DNA of 64,000 bases, from the NCBI GenBank assembly GCA_014654535.1, contig BNBA01000026.1, forward strand, positions 1-64,000, in the 5' to 3' direction. Source of the stretch: Xanthomonas boreopolis (GTDB lineage: Bacteria; Pseudomonadota; Gammaproteobacteria; Xanthomonadales; Xanthomonadaceae). The notes under the pieces were generated by a model. It had not been told where the DNA came from, ran no database searches, and worked only from the letters and a program-made list of their open reading frames with translations. Shown here in pieces: positions 9,211 through 18,347 of the stretch. The position numbers were made by a program, and so were the translations under genes. How positions within the stretch are numbered: the stretch's first letter is position 1; each line of letters starts with the position of its first letter.

Positions 9211-11454
9211 TCAGGCGCGGCCGCGCAGGTACGCGATGATCCCGTCCAGCGGCGCCGGGGTCCCGAGCAGGTAGCCCTGCAGCTGGTCGCAGCCGTTCGC
9301 GACCAGCCAGGCCTGCTGCTCGGGGCGCTCCACGCCCTCGGCGATGACGCGCAGGCCGAGGCTGTGGCCGAGCGTGATCAGCGTGCGGCAGATCGCGGCG
9401 TTGCGCGGGTTGCCGTCCACGTCGGCGACGAAACTGCGATCGATCTTCAGCGAGTCCAGCGGCATGTGCTGCAGGTAGGACATGCTGGAGAAGCCGGTCC
9501 CGAAATCGTCCAGGGAAATGCGCACGCCCTGCGCATGCAGGGCGTTCATCGTCTGCAGCGCCTGGTCGGGATCGCGCACCAGGCTGGTCTCGGTCAGCTC
9601 CACGTGCAGCGCGCCATGGCCCAGGCCGAACTCGCGGCAGGCGGCGGCCACGTCGCCGGCGACGTCCGAGTTGAGGAACTGCAGCGCCGACACGTTGATC
9701 GCGATCGGCAACGCCTCCCATCCCGCGTCGGCCAGCCGGCGCCGGTCGCGCGCGCCCTGGTGGATCGCCCATCGCCCCAGCGGCAGGATCAGGCCGGTGT
9801 CCTCGCATAGCTTGACGAACTCGCCGGTGGACACCTGCCGGTGCTCGGGGCTGAGCCAGCGCACCAGCGCCTCCAGCGCCGCCGGCGCACCGCTGCGCGC
9901 GTCCAGGATCGGCTGGTAGTGCAGCTCGAACTCGCCCCGGTCGATCGCCTCGTGCAACCGCCCGATCAGGTGCAGGCGTTCGCTCAGGCGCGTGGCGATG
10001 GCCTTCTCGAAGTGCATCACCGTGACATCCGCCTCGCGCGCGGCATGCGCCGCCTGCGCGGCCTGCGCGATCACCTCGTCCGCGCGCAGGCCGTCCTCCG
10101 GGAAGCGCGCCACGCCGATGCGCACGTCCAGCGAATGCAGCGAATCGCGCCCACGCACCGGCTCGGACAGCATCGCCTCCAACGCCTGCAGCGCGCGGTC
10201 GGGATCGTGTTCCTCGCCGATCGCGAGCACGAAATCCTCCGACGGCTGGAACGCCAGCCAGCCGTACTCCTCGGCCAGCGACTGCAGGCGCACGCACAGG
10301 TGGTGCAGCACGTCCTCGCCCACCCGCCGCCCCAGCGTGTCGCCGATCAGCTGCAGGCCGCGCAGCTGCACGTGCGCGACCGCGTAGCGCGGCAGCGCGG
10401 CCTCCTGCAGCTGCTCGGCCAAGGCGGGCACGTTGAGCAGGCCGGTGGCCGCGTCGTGGCTGGCGCGGTGCGCGAGTTCGCGCTGGTAGGCCATGTACTC
10501 GCTGACGTTCTCGGCCAGCACCAGCCGCGCCTGCAGCCCGCCGATCTCCAGCATCGTGGTGTGCACGCGCACGTCCATGCGCGTGCCATCCCGGTGCCGG
10601 TGCACGACGGTGAGCAAGGTGCCGCGCCCGGGCGGATCGGGCTGGCGCAACTGCTGGGCCAGCCGCTCGGCCTGTTCGGGCAGGCCGATGTCGAGGACCC
10701 GCATCGACAGGAACTCCTCCCGGCTGTAGCCGTACTGCCGGATCGCCGCGGGGTTCACCTCCAGGAAGCGCAGCGTCTCCAGGTCGAACAGCCAGCACGG
10801 CAACGGGCTGATCTCGAAGATCCGCTGGAACCGGTACTGCGCGTCCGTGGCCAGCGCCTCGATCTCCATCCGTTCGCTGATGTCGACCACGGTCCCGGTC
10901 ATCCGGCGCTCGCCGTCGTCCTCCACCATCGCGCCGCGCACCGCGATCCAGTGCTCGGCCTGCCCCAGCAGCAGCCGGCAGGTGACGTCGAATCCCTGGC
11001 GGCCTTCGCGGGCCTGCGCCAGGATGCGCTTCACCTTGTGCCGGTCGTCCGGGTGCACGCGCTCGACGAACGCGGCCACCGCCACGTCGCGCCTGCCCAG
11101 CCCGAACATCTGCATCGTCTGCGGCGCCAGGTGCAGCCATTCCCCGTCCGGCCCGATCCACCAGGTGCCCACGCCCCCGGCCAGGTGCGCGCGCCGCAGG
11201 TCCTCGTTGCCGGTGCGCAGGTCCGACAGCAGCTGCGCCTGCCGTCGCTCGGCGTGCCAGAGGCTGCGCAGCAGGTAGGCCAGGCTCAGGCCATAGACCG
11301 CGAGCAATGCGATCGCCAGGGCCATGAACATCCACCTCGGCCGCAGCGCCTCGCCATGGCCGGTCGCGGCGAACGCCAGCAGCAGCGCGGCCAGCACGCC
11401 GAAGCCGAGCACGCCGCGCCATTGCCACCGCCGCGACCGGAGCTGGCGCATCAC
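9211..11454 (-). CDS. PAS/EAL c-di-GMP phosphodiesterase with degenerate GGDEF domain
   Basis: 747 residues. Two membrane helices (about 14-32 and 41-63) anchor the protein. Two PAS-like sensory domains follow (about 85-200, containing G-V-G-T-W-W and H-P-D-D-R-H-K-V, and about 205-330). Residues about 336-490 are a GGDEF fold in which the signature is replaced by S-E-D-F, so cyclase activity is unlikely. The C-terminal EAL domain (about 495-745) looks complete: A-L-E-A-L-V-R-W, A-I-N-V-S-A-L-Q-F, E-L-T-E-T-S-L, D-D-F-G-T-G-F-S-S-M-S-Y-L and A-E-G-V-E. It should hydrolyse c-di-GMP, with the PAS domains and perhaps GTP binding to the relic GGDEF tuning activity. It probably acts at the inner membrane in biofilm/motility control. 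It is a single gene facing the AKR gene, with no operon partner. Confidence 0.93.
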   Translation of the reverse strand: MMRQLRSRRWQWRGVLGFGVLAALLLAFAATGHGEALRPRWMFMALAIALLAVYGLSLAYLLRSLWHAERRQAQLLSDLRTGNEDLRRAHLAGGVGTWWIGPDGEWLHLAPQTMQMFGLGRRDVAVAAFVERVHPDDRHKVKRILAQAREGRQGFDVTCRLLLGQAEHWIAVRGAMVEDDGERRMTGTVVDISERMEIEALATDAQYRFQRIFEISPLPCWLFDLETLRFLEVNPAAIRQYGYSREEFLSMRVLDIGLPEQAERLAQQLRQPDPPGRGTLLTVVHRHRDGTRMDVRVHTTMLEIGGLQARLVLAENVSEYMAYQRELAHRASHDAATGLLNVPALAEQLQEAALPRYAVAHVQLRGLQLIGDTLGRRVGEDVLHHLCVRLQSLAEEYGWLAFQPSEDFVLAIGEEHDPDRALQALEAMLSEPVRGRDSLHSLDVRIGVARFPEDGLRADEVIAQAAQAAHAAREADVTVMHFEKAIATRLSERLHLIGRLHEAIDRGEFELHYQPILDARSGAPAALEALVRWLSPEHRQVSTGEFVKLCEDTGLILPLGRWAIHQGARDRRRLADAGWEALPIAINVSALQFLNSDVAGDVAAACREFGLGHGALHVELTETSLVRDPDQALQTMNALHAQGVRISLDDFGTGFSSMSYLQHMPLDSLKIDRSFVADVDGNPRNAAICRTLITLGHSLGLRVIAEGVERPEQQAWLVANGCDQLQGYLLGTPAPLDGIIAYLRGRA

Positions 11455-11595
11455 GGCACTCCGCGCGCATCCACGGGCACGCCAGGGGCGCGGCCACGCC
11501 GCCCCGCGGCCGGTGCGCCGGAGTTCAGGCCGGCGACTGTCGCACGCCGTCCATGCGGCCTACACTGCCGGTTTTCCCGTTGCCGAGTTGCACCC

Positions 11596-13704
11596 ATGCT
11601 CCAGCTGCATCGTTCCGCCTTGATGGTTGCCATAACCGCCATCCTCGCCCTGCCGCTGACCGCCTGTGGCCGCCACGATGCGTCGCAGGCCTCCCTTGAT
11701 GCGGCCTCCGCTCCACCCGCCAAACCGGTACTGGGGGACTTCGGCTTCGATGCCGCTGGCATGGATCGCTCGGTCGCGCCGGGCGACGACTTCTTCGGCT
11801 ATGCCAATGGCCAGTGGGTCAAGACTACCGAGATTCCGGCCGACCGCGCCAGCTACAACAGCTTCACGCGCATCGTGGTGGATACCGAGAAGCACGTGCG
11901 CGACATCGTCGAGGGCGCCGCCGCCAACGACCGCGCCACCGGCGACGAGAAGAAGATCGGCGACTACTACGCCGCCTTCATGGACGAGGCCGGCATCGAG
12001 GCCAAGGGCGCCTCGCCGGTGCAGCCGCAGCTGGACGCGATCGCGCAGATCGCCGACAAGCAGGCGCTGGCCGCCGCGCTGGGCGCGCAGCTGCGCGCCG
12101 ACGTGGACCTGCTCAACGCCACCGACTACTACACCGACCGCCTGTTCGGCCTGTGGGTGTCGCAGGACATCCACCACCCCGAGCGCTACGTGCCGTACCT
12201 GGTGCAGGGCGGCCTGGGCATGCCCGACCGCAGCTTCTACCTCGAAGGCGGCCGCATGGCGGAGTTGCGCAAGGCCTACCAGGCGCACGTCGCCAAGGTG
12301 CTCGCGCTGGCCGGCATCGCCGATGCCGAGGCCAAGGCCGAGCGGATCGTGAAGCTGGAGACGGAGATCGCGCGCGTCCACGCCACCCAGGAGCGGACCA
12401 ACGACGTGCAGGCCGGCGCGAACGCCTGGAAACGGGCCGATTTCGCGGCCAAGGCGCCGGGCCTGGACTGGAACGCGTTCCTGAAGGCGGCCGGCCTGGA
12501 TGCGCAGCAGGACTTCATCGTCTGGCAGCCGGAGGCCGTGGCCGGGATCTCCGCGCTGGTCGCCGCGCAGCCGCTCGACCTCTGGAAGGACTACCTGGCC
12601 TTCCATGCCGTCGACCGCGCCTCGCCGTACTTGTCCAAGGCGTTCGCCGACGAGCGCTTCGCCTTCTACGGCGCCACGCTCAACGGCACCCCGCGGCAGC
12701 GCGAGCGCTGGAAGCGCGGCATCGACGCCACCAACGCCGCGCTCGGCGAGGCCGTCGGCAAGCGCTACGTCGACCGCTACGTCAGCCACGACACCAAGGA
12801 GCGCGCCGAGGCGATGGTCGCCAACATCGTCGCCGCGTTCGGCAAGCGCATCGACGCGCTGGACTGGATGAGCCCGCAGACCAAGCAGCACGCCAAGGCC
12901 AAGATCGCCGGCCTGACCGTGGCGGTCGGCTGGCCGGAGCGCTGGCGCGACTACTCGGCCCTGGACGTGCGCCGCGACGACGCGCTGGGCAACGCCGAAC
13001 GCGCCGGGCTGTTCGAGTACGGGCGCAACCTCGCCAAGCTGGGCAAGCCGGTCGAGCACAGCGAGTGGTACATGCTGCCGCAGGAGGTCAACGCGCTGAA
13101 CGTGCCGCTGGAGAACCGCCTGATCTTCCCGGCCGCGATCCTGCAGCCGCCGTTCTTCGACCCGGCCGCCGACGATGCCGTGAACTACGGCGCGATCGGC
13201 GCGGTGATCGGCCACGAGATCAGCCACAGCTTCGACAACACCGGCGCGCTGTTCGACGAGCGCGGCGCGCTGCACAACTGGTGGACGCCGGAGGACCTGA
13301 AGAAGTTCGAGGCCGCCGGCGCCGCCCTGGCCGCGCAGTTCGACGGCTACAAGCCGTTCGACGACCTGGCGGTGAACGGCAAGCTCACCCTCGGCGAGAA
13401 CATCGCCGACGTGGCCGGCCTGGCCACCGCCTACGACGCCTACCACCTGTCGCTGCAGGGCAAGCCGGCGCCCACGCTGGACGGCTTCACGCCGGACCAG
13501 CGCTTCTTCCTCGGCTTCGCCCAGGCCTGGCGCGGCAAGTACCGCGATGCCGCGCTGCGCAACGCGGTCCTCACCGACGTGCATGCGCCGGGCCGGTTCC
13601 GCGCGCAGACCGTGCGCAACCTCGACGCCTGGTATCCGGCGTTCGAGGTCAAGGAAGGCCAGAAGCTGTACCTGGCGCCGGACCAGCGCGTGAAGATCTG
13701 GTAG
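11596..13704 (+). CDS. pepO: M13 family zinc metallopeptidase (PepO/neprilysin-like lipoprotein)
   Basis: 702 residues, the family's normal size. The N-terminus is a lipoprotein signal (hydrophobic stretch then L-T-A-C-G), so the enzyme is probably anchored in the envelope. The M13 hallmarks are D-D-F-F-G-Y-A-N-G-x-W near residue 56, N-A-F/Y-Y motifs in the middle, the zinc site H540-E-I-S-H544, the third ligand E601 in L-G-E-N-I-A-D, and the C-terminal basic substrate pocket R-A-Q-T-V-R-N. It should cleave oligopeptides up to about 40 residues. The start is chosen at the first Met that gives a lipobox; the frame is open for 585 codons upstream but that region is antisense to the EAL gene. 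Its last 17 codons are copied twice downstream in a tandem repeat. Confidence 0.95.
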   Translation: MLQLHRSALMVAITAILALPLTACGRHDASQASLDAASAPPAKPVLGDFGFDAAGMDRSVAPGDDFFGYANGQWVKTTEIPADRASYNSFTRIVVDTEKHVRDIVEGAAANDRATGDEKKIGDYYAAFMDEAGIEAKGASPVQPQLDAIAQIADKQALAAALGAQLRADVDLLNATDYYTDRLFGLWVSQDIHHPERYVPYLVQGGLGMPDRSFYLEGGRMAELRKAYQAHVAKVLALAGIADAEAKAERIVKLETEIARVHATQERTNDVQAGANAWKRADFAAKAPGLDWNAFLKAAGLDAQQDFIVWQPEAVAGISALVAAQPLDLWKDYLAFHAVDRASPYLSKAFADERFAFYGATLNGTPRQRERWKRGIDATNAALGEAVGKRYVDRYVSHDTKERAEAMVANIVAAFGKRIDALDWMSPQTKQHAKAKIAGLTVAVGWPERWRDYSALDVRRDDALGNAERAGLFEYGRNLAKLGKPVEHSEWYMLPQEVNALNVPLENRLIFPAAILQPPFFDPAADDAVNYGAIGAVIGHEISHSFDNTGALFDERGALHNWWTPEDLKKFEAAGAALAAQFDGYKPFDDLAVNGKLTLGENIADVAGLATAYDAYHLSLQGKPAPTLDGFTPDQRFFLGFAQAWRGKYRDAALRNAVLTDVHAPGRFRAQTVRNLDAWYPAFEVKEGQKLYLAPDQRVKIW

Positions 13705-14165
13705 CCCCGCGACGGTAGCGACGTCCGGCGGGAATCCGGCCCCGGCAGGCCTTCCTGGCAAGGCCTGCCGGGGTTGAACCCCCTCCCACAGGACTTCGGG
13801 AGTTGTCCTCCGTCGTTTGTGGGAGGAAGGCCAGAAGCTGTACCTGGCGCCGGACCAGCGCGTGAAGATCTGGTAGCCCCGCGACGGTAGCGACGCCCGG
13901 CGGGAATCCGGCCCCGAAGCCTTCCTGGCAAGGCCTGTCGGGGTTGAAACCCCTCCCACAGGACTTCGGGAGTTGTCCTCCGTCGTTTGTGGGAGGAAGG
14001 CCAGAAGCTGTACCTGGCGCCGGACCAGCGCGTGAAGATCTGGTAGCCCCGCGACGGTAGCGACGCCCGGCGGGAATCCGGCCCCGGCAGGCCTTCCTGG
14101 CAAGGCCTGTCGGGGTTGAACCCTCTCCCACAGGACTTCGGGAGTTGTCCTCCGTCGTTTGTGGG
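13652..14165. repeat. Three tandem ~171-bp repeats that include the 3' end of the M13 gene
   Basis: Units begin at 13652, 13824 and 13994 (periods 172 and 170 bp). Each contains the last ~17 codons and stop of the peptidase gene, a spacer with GACGGTAGCGACG, GGCCTTCCTGGCAAGGCCTG, and a hairpin whose arms CTCCCACA and TGTGGGAG enclose CTTCGGGAGTTGTCCTCCG. The last unit ends in GTGGGAGGGGTTTCAACCCC. The 13705-14206 gap contains nothing else. The first unit is the real gene end. The other two are untranslated copies, probably made by unequal recombination or slippage at the flanking GGGAGG hairpins. Confidence 0.9.
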
Positions 14166-14206
14166 AGGGGTTTCAACCCCGACAAGGCCCTTCCCGGCCA
14201 CGCCGG

Positions 14207-15124
14207 CTACGGCCAGCGCGCGAGCACCTCCGGCGCGACCCCGACCCGACGGCAGGCGCGCACGGCCAGGCCGTCGTTCAATGCCGCGCGGAACAACGGC
14301 GCCGAGGCCCGCATCAACCGTGCCGAGGCGCGGTCGCGCGCACGTTGCAGCGGGCTGCGCCCGAGCATGTCCAGCGCCCAGCCGGGCAGCAACGCGGCGC
14401 CCGCCCCCAGGAACACGTCGCGCGACAGTCCCGCCACCGGCACCGGCAGCCGGATCGAGGCCAGGATGTCCAGCACCTCGCGCGAGCGCGCATCCACCGC
14501 CAGCTGCGGCCGCATCGACTCGAAATAGGCCTCGATGTCGCGCTCGGAGGCGGGCACGTCGCGCGCGCCCAGCGCTTCGGCCACGCGCCGGTACTCGGCG
14601 TAGTAGCGGTCGGCGATCGCCGCCGGCACCTCGCGGCAATGGCGCCTGCAGCCTTGCAGGAACCCGTAGGCCTCGGTGGCGTGCACCCAGGTCAGCAGCC
14701 GCGGATCGTCGGCGGCGTAGCCGCGGCCGTCCGGCAGCGTGCCGCGCACCCGCGCGTGGATGGCGCGGACCCGGGCGACCAGGCGCTCCGCCTCGGCGCG
14801 CGGCGCATAGGTGGTGCCGGCGACGAAGTTGGTGGTGCGCCGCAAGCGCCCCACCAGGTCCTCGCGGAAGTTGGAGTGGTCGTAGACGCCGGCCAGCGCC
14901 AGCGGATGCAGGGTCTGCAGCATCAATGCGCACAGCCCGCCGGCGAGCATGCCGGGGAACTCCGAATGCACGCGCCAGGTGACGCTGTCCGGCCCGAACC
15001 AGCCCGGGTCGCCGGCCGGACGGTCGTACTCGATGCCGCTCTGCCCGCGCGGGAAGGCGCCGAGCACCCAGCGGCGGATCTGGGCGGTGGCGGGGGCGGC
15101 GAGCGTGCGGAACACGGCGGACAT
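14207..15124 (-). CDS. MpaB-like (DUF2236) oxygenase-fold protein
   Basis: About 305 residues from the second Met (M-S-A-V-F-R-T-L); a start 48 bp further upstream is also possible. Conserved features of the MpaB/latex-clearing-protein fold (DUF2236) are present: G-P-D-S-V-T-W-R-V-H near residue 45, H-P-L-A-L-A-G-V-Y-D-H-S-N-F, R-T-T-N-F-V-A-G-T-T-Y and W-V-H-A-T-E-A-Y-G-F. The histidines are potential haem or metal ligands. In characterised relatives the family carries out oxidative reactions (rubber oxygenase Lcp, fungal MpaB'), but most bacterial members have no known substrate. It is a single gene. The region downstream of its stop is the tandem repeat next to the M13 gene. Confidence 0.85.
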   Translation of the reverse strand: MSAVFRTLAAPATAQIRRWVLGAFPRGQSGIEYDRPAGDPGWFGPDSVTWRVHSEFPGMLAGGLCALMLQTLHPLALAGVYDHSNFREDLVGRLRRTTNFVAGTTYAPRAEAERLVARVRAIHARVRGTLPDGRGYAADDPRLLTWVHATEAYGFLQGCRRHCREVPAAIADRYYAEYRRVAEALGARDVPASERDIEAYFESMRPQLAVDARSREVLDILASIRLPVPVAGLSRDVFLGAGAALLPGWALDMLGRSPLQRARDRASARLMRASAPLFRAALNDGLAVRACRRVGVAPEVLARWP

Positions 15125-15386
15125 GCGCCTATCGTACCGCCGCCCCGGCGGCCGGCCGCGCTGGCCCGCCATCGCGAATTCGCGATGCAGTGCAGCAAGG
15201 CGGCGCCGCCCCCGGACCTGGGAAACCGCGTTTTCCCCGGGGAAAAATGCCGATCGCGCCGGAGCCGGCGTCTCCGTGACGCCCCGCTCACGCGCTCTTG
15301 ATTGCGAACCGGTGCGGAAGTGCTAGAAAGGACCTGCGACCGTTTGTCGCATGCCACATGCTCGTACCCGCCGGAAGGAGCTCGTC

Positions 15387-15986
15387 ATGATTGCTTTGTT
15401 CAGGGGTTTGGGACTGCTTCTGCAGGACAACGCACTGCACCGCCAGCCGTTCGAGGAACAGGTCGCGCACTGGCGCGACAAGACCGACGCGGAGATCGAC
15501 GCGGAGGTCGAACTGCTCACCGTCGCCAAGCAGCAGTGGGTCGTCGCTTCGATCATCGGCTGGCAGGTGATCTCGCTGGTCCTGCTCGGCGTGATCACCC
15601 ACCAATTGTGGCAGCACGACTTCCACGTGACCTTCAGCCGGGTGGTGATCGTGTTCGCCTCGTGGCTGGCCATCCTGTTCGTGCTCTGGTACATCGCCGA
15701 CCTGTTCGACCACAGCGCCGGCTTCGAGCGCTGGCTGCGTGCCTTCAACAGCCGCGCGCGGCTGGCCCCGGACGCCGATTCGGTCGAGTGCGTCAACGAG
15801 GCGCTGGAGATGGCGCGCCGCTATCCGGAAGTGCTGCGCTATAAGCAGCAGGTGATGGCCAAGCGCGACCTGCGCCACGAGGACATCGTCAACATGCGCG
15901 AGATGGGGCGCATGCGGCAGTACACCGAGATCGTGCGCGAACTCGACCACTACGACGGCGGGCCGCGGCTGGCGGCGACCGCCTGA
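15387..15986 (+). CDS. Two-helix membrane protein of unknown function
   Basis: 199 residues. A strong ribosome site, GGAAGGAG at 15373-15380, sits six bases before this ATG. The frame begins 12 codons earlier, but that start has no such site. Residues 50-110 hold two membrane helices (A-S-I-I-G-W-Q-V-I-S-L-V-L-L-G-V and R-V-V-I-V-F-A-S-W-L-A-I-L-F-V-L-W). The first ~45 residues and the last ~90 are charged, and the C-terminal part looks helical (E-A-L-E-M-A-R-R-Y-P-E-V-L-R-Y-K-Q-Q). No family was recognised. It is a stand-alone gene between convergent neighbours; a role cannot be assigned. Confidence 0.85.
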   Translation: MIALFRGLGLLLQDNALHRQPFEEQVAHWRDKTDAEIDAEVELLTVAKQQWVVASIIGWQVISLVLLGVITHQLWQHDFHVTFSRVVIVFASWLAILFVLWYIADLFDHSAGFERWLRAFNSRARLAPDADSVECVNEALEMARRYPEVLRYKQQVMAKRDLRHEDIVNMREMGRMRQYTEIVRELDHYDGGPRLAATA

Positions 15987-16128
15987 CGCCCCCCTCCGGG
16001 GCGAAGAGGCGGCGCTTCGCCCCGTACCCTCCCGAGCCCACGCCAGCGGCGTGGGCGCTTCAGGCACGCGCACCCGCGGTGCGCAAGCTGTGCCTTGTCG
16101 CCCCCCCGGCGGGAGAGGGGCCTCGAAA

Positions 16129-17724
16129 CTACGCCGCCGCGACCGCCTTCTCGATCGCCGGGGTGCGCCAACCGCTGCGCACGCCCCATGCGTAGAACGC
16201 CAGGCCGACCAGCGCGACCACCGCCAGGTCGGTGCCGTAGGCCAGGTAGCCGTGCCCGCCGAAGGTGGTGCTGCCGGCCCACGACAGCAGGGCGATCGCC
16301 GGCAGGTACGCGATCATCCAGGCCGCGCCCTTGAGGTTGCGGCGGAAATCCTTGAAGCCCTGCCTGGCCTGGTAATAGAAGTACACCGGCAACGCCACGA
16401 CCATCAGCAGGATGATCTCGCCGGTGAGCGGCCAGCGCGCCCAGTACAGCAGCTCGGTCGCCATCACGAAGGCGATGCCCGCCAGCACCGGCATCGCGAA
16501 CACCCGCAGCGGGCGATGCACGTCCGGCGCGGTGCGGCGCAGCGTCATCGCGCTGATCGGCCCGGTCAGGTAGGAGATGATCGTCGCCACCGAGATCACC
16601 GCCGCCAGCGTGCCCCAGCCGCGGAAGAAGAACAGGAACAGGTAGGACACCGCCAGGTTGAAGAACATCGCCGGGCGCGGCACGCCCCACTTCGCGTGCA
16701 CCTTGCCGAGCACCGCCGGCATCGTGCCATTCTTCTCCATGCCGTAGATCATCCGCGCGGTGGTCGCGGTGTAGGTGATGCCGGTGCCGCTGGGGCTGAC
16801 GAAGGCATCGATGTACAGCAGCATCGCCAGCCAGTGCAGGTTGACGATGATCGCCAGCTCGGCGAACGGCGAGCGGAAATCGATGCCGTGCCAGCCGGCC
16901 TTGGCCAGCAGTTCCGGCGGCACCGCGCCGATGTAGGCCACCTGCAGGATCAGGTAGACCACGGTGGCCAGCGTGATCGAGCCGAGCACCGCGAACGGCA
17001 GGCTGCGCCCGGGATTCTTGGCCTCGCCGGCCAAGTTCACCGGGCTCTGGAAACCGTTAAAGCTGAACACGATGCCGGCGGTCGCCACCGCGGTGAGCAC
17101 CGCGGCGAAGTCGATCACGTGCGCATCGCCGTGCAGGCCGACGCTGAAGTTCTCGCCATGGAAACCGCTGGCGATCAGCGCGATGCCGGTCAGCGCCGGC
17201 ACGATCAGCTTGAACACCGTGATCGCGGTGTTGGAGCGGGCGAACAGCTTCACGCTCCAGAAGTTCAGGAAGAAGTACACCAGCACCAGCGCCGCGGCGA
17301 TCAGCAGGCCGGCGGTGGACAGCTCGCCCGCGCCGCCCGGCGCCTGCGCGTACAGGTCCTGCGCCCACTGCCACGGCCACGACGCCATGTACTGCACCGA
17401 CGCCTCGGCCTCGACCGGGATCACCGAGACGATCGCGATCCAGTTGGCCCAGCCGGCGATGAAACCGACCAGCGAGCCATGCGAATAGTGGCTGTAGCGC
17501 ACCATGCCGCCGGACTCGGGGAACATCGCGCCGAGCTCGGCATAGGACAGCGCGATGGTGGTGATGATCGCCGCGCCCAGCACCCACGCCCAGATCGCGC
17601 CCGGACCGGCCAGCCCCGCCGCGCGCCATGCACCGAACAGCCAGCCGGAACCGATGATCGAGCCCAGGCCGGTGAGCATGAGCGCAAAGGGGCCGACTTC
17701 GCGGCGCAGGGGGCTATCGGACAT
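16129..17724 (-). CDS. APC-superfamily amino acid permease
   Basis: 531 residues with about 12-14 membrane helices. The first helix carries the amino-acid-transporter pattern G-L-G-S-I-I-G-S-G-W-L-F-G. The third region has E-L-G-A-M-F-P-E-S-G-G-M-V-R-Y, and helix 6 has G-I-V-F-S-F-N-G-F-Q-S-P-V-N-L-A-G-E-A-K-N-P. This combination resembles the YveA/aspartate-proton symporter branch of the APC family rather than GABA permeases, so an acidic or neutral amino acid is the likely substrate, imported with protons at the inner membrane. It is preceded by a 235-bp spacer without recognisable genes and is probably monocistronic. Confidence 0.92.
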   Translation of the reverse strand: MSDSPLRREVGPFALMLTGLGSIIGSGWLFGAWRAAGLAGPGAIWAWVLGAAIITTIALSYAELGAMFPESGGMVRYSHYSHGSLVGFIAGWANWIAIVSVIPVEAEASVQYMASWPWQWAQDLYAQAPGGAGELSTAGLLIAAALVLVYFFLNFWSVKLFARSNTAITVFKLIVPALTGIALIASGFHGENFSVGLHGDAHVIDFAAVLTAVATAGIVFSFNGFQSPVNLAGEAKNPGRSLPFAVLGSITLATVVYLILQVAYIGAVPPELLAKAGWHGIDFRSPFAELAIIVNLHWLAMLLYIDAFVSPSGTGITYTATTARMIYGMEKNGTMPAVLGKVHAKWGVPRPAMFFNLAVSYLFLFFFRGWGTLAAVISVATIISYLTGPISAMTLRRTAPDVHRPLRVFAMPVLAGIAFVMATELLYWARWPLTGEIILLMVVALPVYFYYQARQGFKDFRRNLKGAAWMIAYLPAIALLSWAGSTTFGGHGYLAYGTDLAVVALVGLAFYAWGVRSGWRTPAIEKAVAAA

Positions 17725-17959
17725 GGGCTACCTGACGTTGAACGCCGCGGGCACGGCAACAAGCCGGCAATGATCGCAGAAGCGGGCGCCGGACGTCATG
17801 GCGCATTCAGGCAAAGGCCGGGACTCGGGAAATGCACCTGGCCTGGTCGTCAAGCGGCCCGGTGCTTCCCTGCGGTTCTTGTTCTCCCACACCAGCACTC
17901 GATCCGAAGCAGCCTTTCGTTTTCCGGCTGCCGGTTTCCCGAGCTCCCTCGGGCGCGCC

Positions 17960-18313
17960 TCAACATCCGCCCACGATCGCCGTGGCCGACGCGCACTGGC
18001 GGAAGTCCTCGGCCAGGCCGCGCAGTTCGCGCACCTGCCCCACCGCCAGTTCGAAGCGGTCCAGTTCGCGGCGCGGGCAATCGGCCGCGGCCGTGGCGGT
18101 CGCGCTGCAGGCGGCCTCGTAGACGAGGTAATGGCAATGGCCGCTGCTGCTGGCCAGACAATGGAAGACCGCGTTGCCGGCATGCGATTCGACCTTGCTG
18201 AAGAGCAGGTCGCGGCCATCGACGGTGGAGCGGGTGATCGAGGTGGTGCCGCTTTCCTGGTGGCAGCCGAACAGCCCCATCAGGCAATACAGCATCGAAG
18301 CGAGCAGGCGCAT
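17960..18313 (-). CDS. Small exported Cys-rich protein in a two-component operon
   Basis: 117 residues. The hydrophobic N-terminus (M-R-L-L-A-S-M-L-Y-C-L-M-G-L-F-G-C) ends in G-C, compatible with a short lipoprotein or secretion signal. The mature part has several Cys (C-L-A, C-H-Y, A-A-C, D-C-P, Q-C-A, terminal C) that could form disulfides. A ribosome site AGAAGGAAGG lies upstream of the ATG. It starts 34 bp after the stop of the LytTR response regulator on the same strand, so it is probably the third gene of that operon. No family was recognised. It could be an accessory sensor or a target of the signalling pair. Confidence 0.65.
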   Translation of the reverse strand: MRLLASMLYCLMGLFGCHQESGTTSITRSTVDGRDLLFSKVESHAGNAVFHCLASSSGHCHYLVYEAACSATATAAADCPRRELDRFELAVGQVRELRGLAEDFRQCASATAIVGGC

Positions 18314-18347
18314 GGCGAATCCTTCCTTCTGCGATGGGACGGCGGCG

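Noticed and set aside
9841-13704. A 1287-codon open frame on the plus strand
   Set aside because: Its first 585 codons are antisense to the EAL-domain gene and low-complexity; only the last 702 codons, beginning at a lipoprotein signal, are the M13 peptidase.
13440-14933. A ~500-codon minus-strand frame with internal repeats over the tandem array
   Set aside because: It runs antisense through the M13 gene end, three repeat units and part of the MpaB-like gene, with no ribosome site; periodic amino acids come from the DNA repeats.
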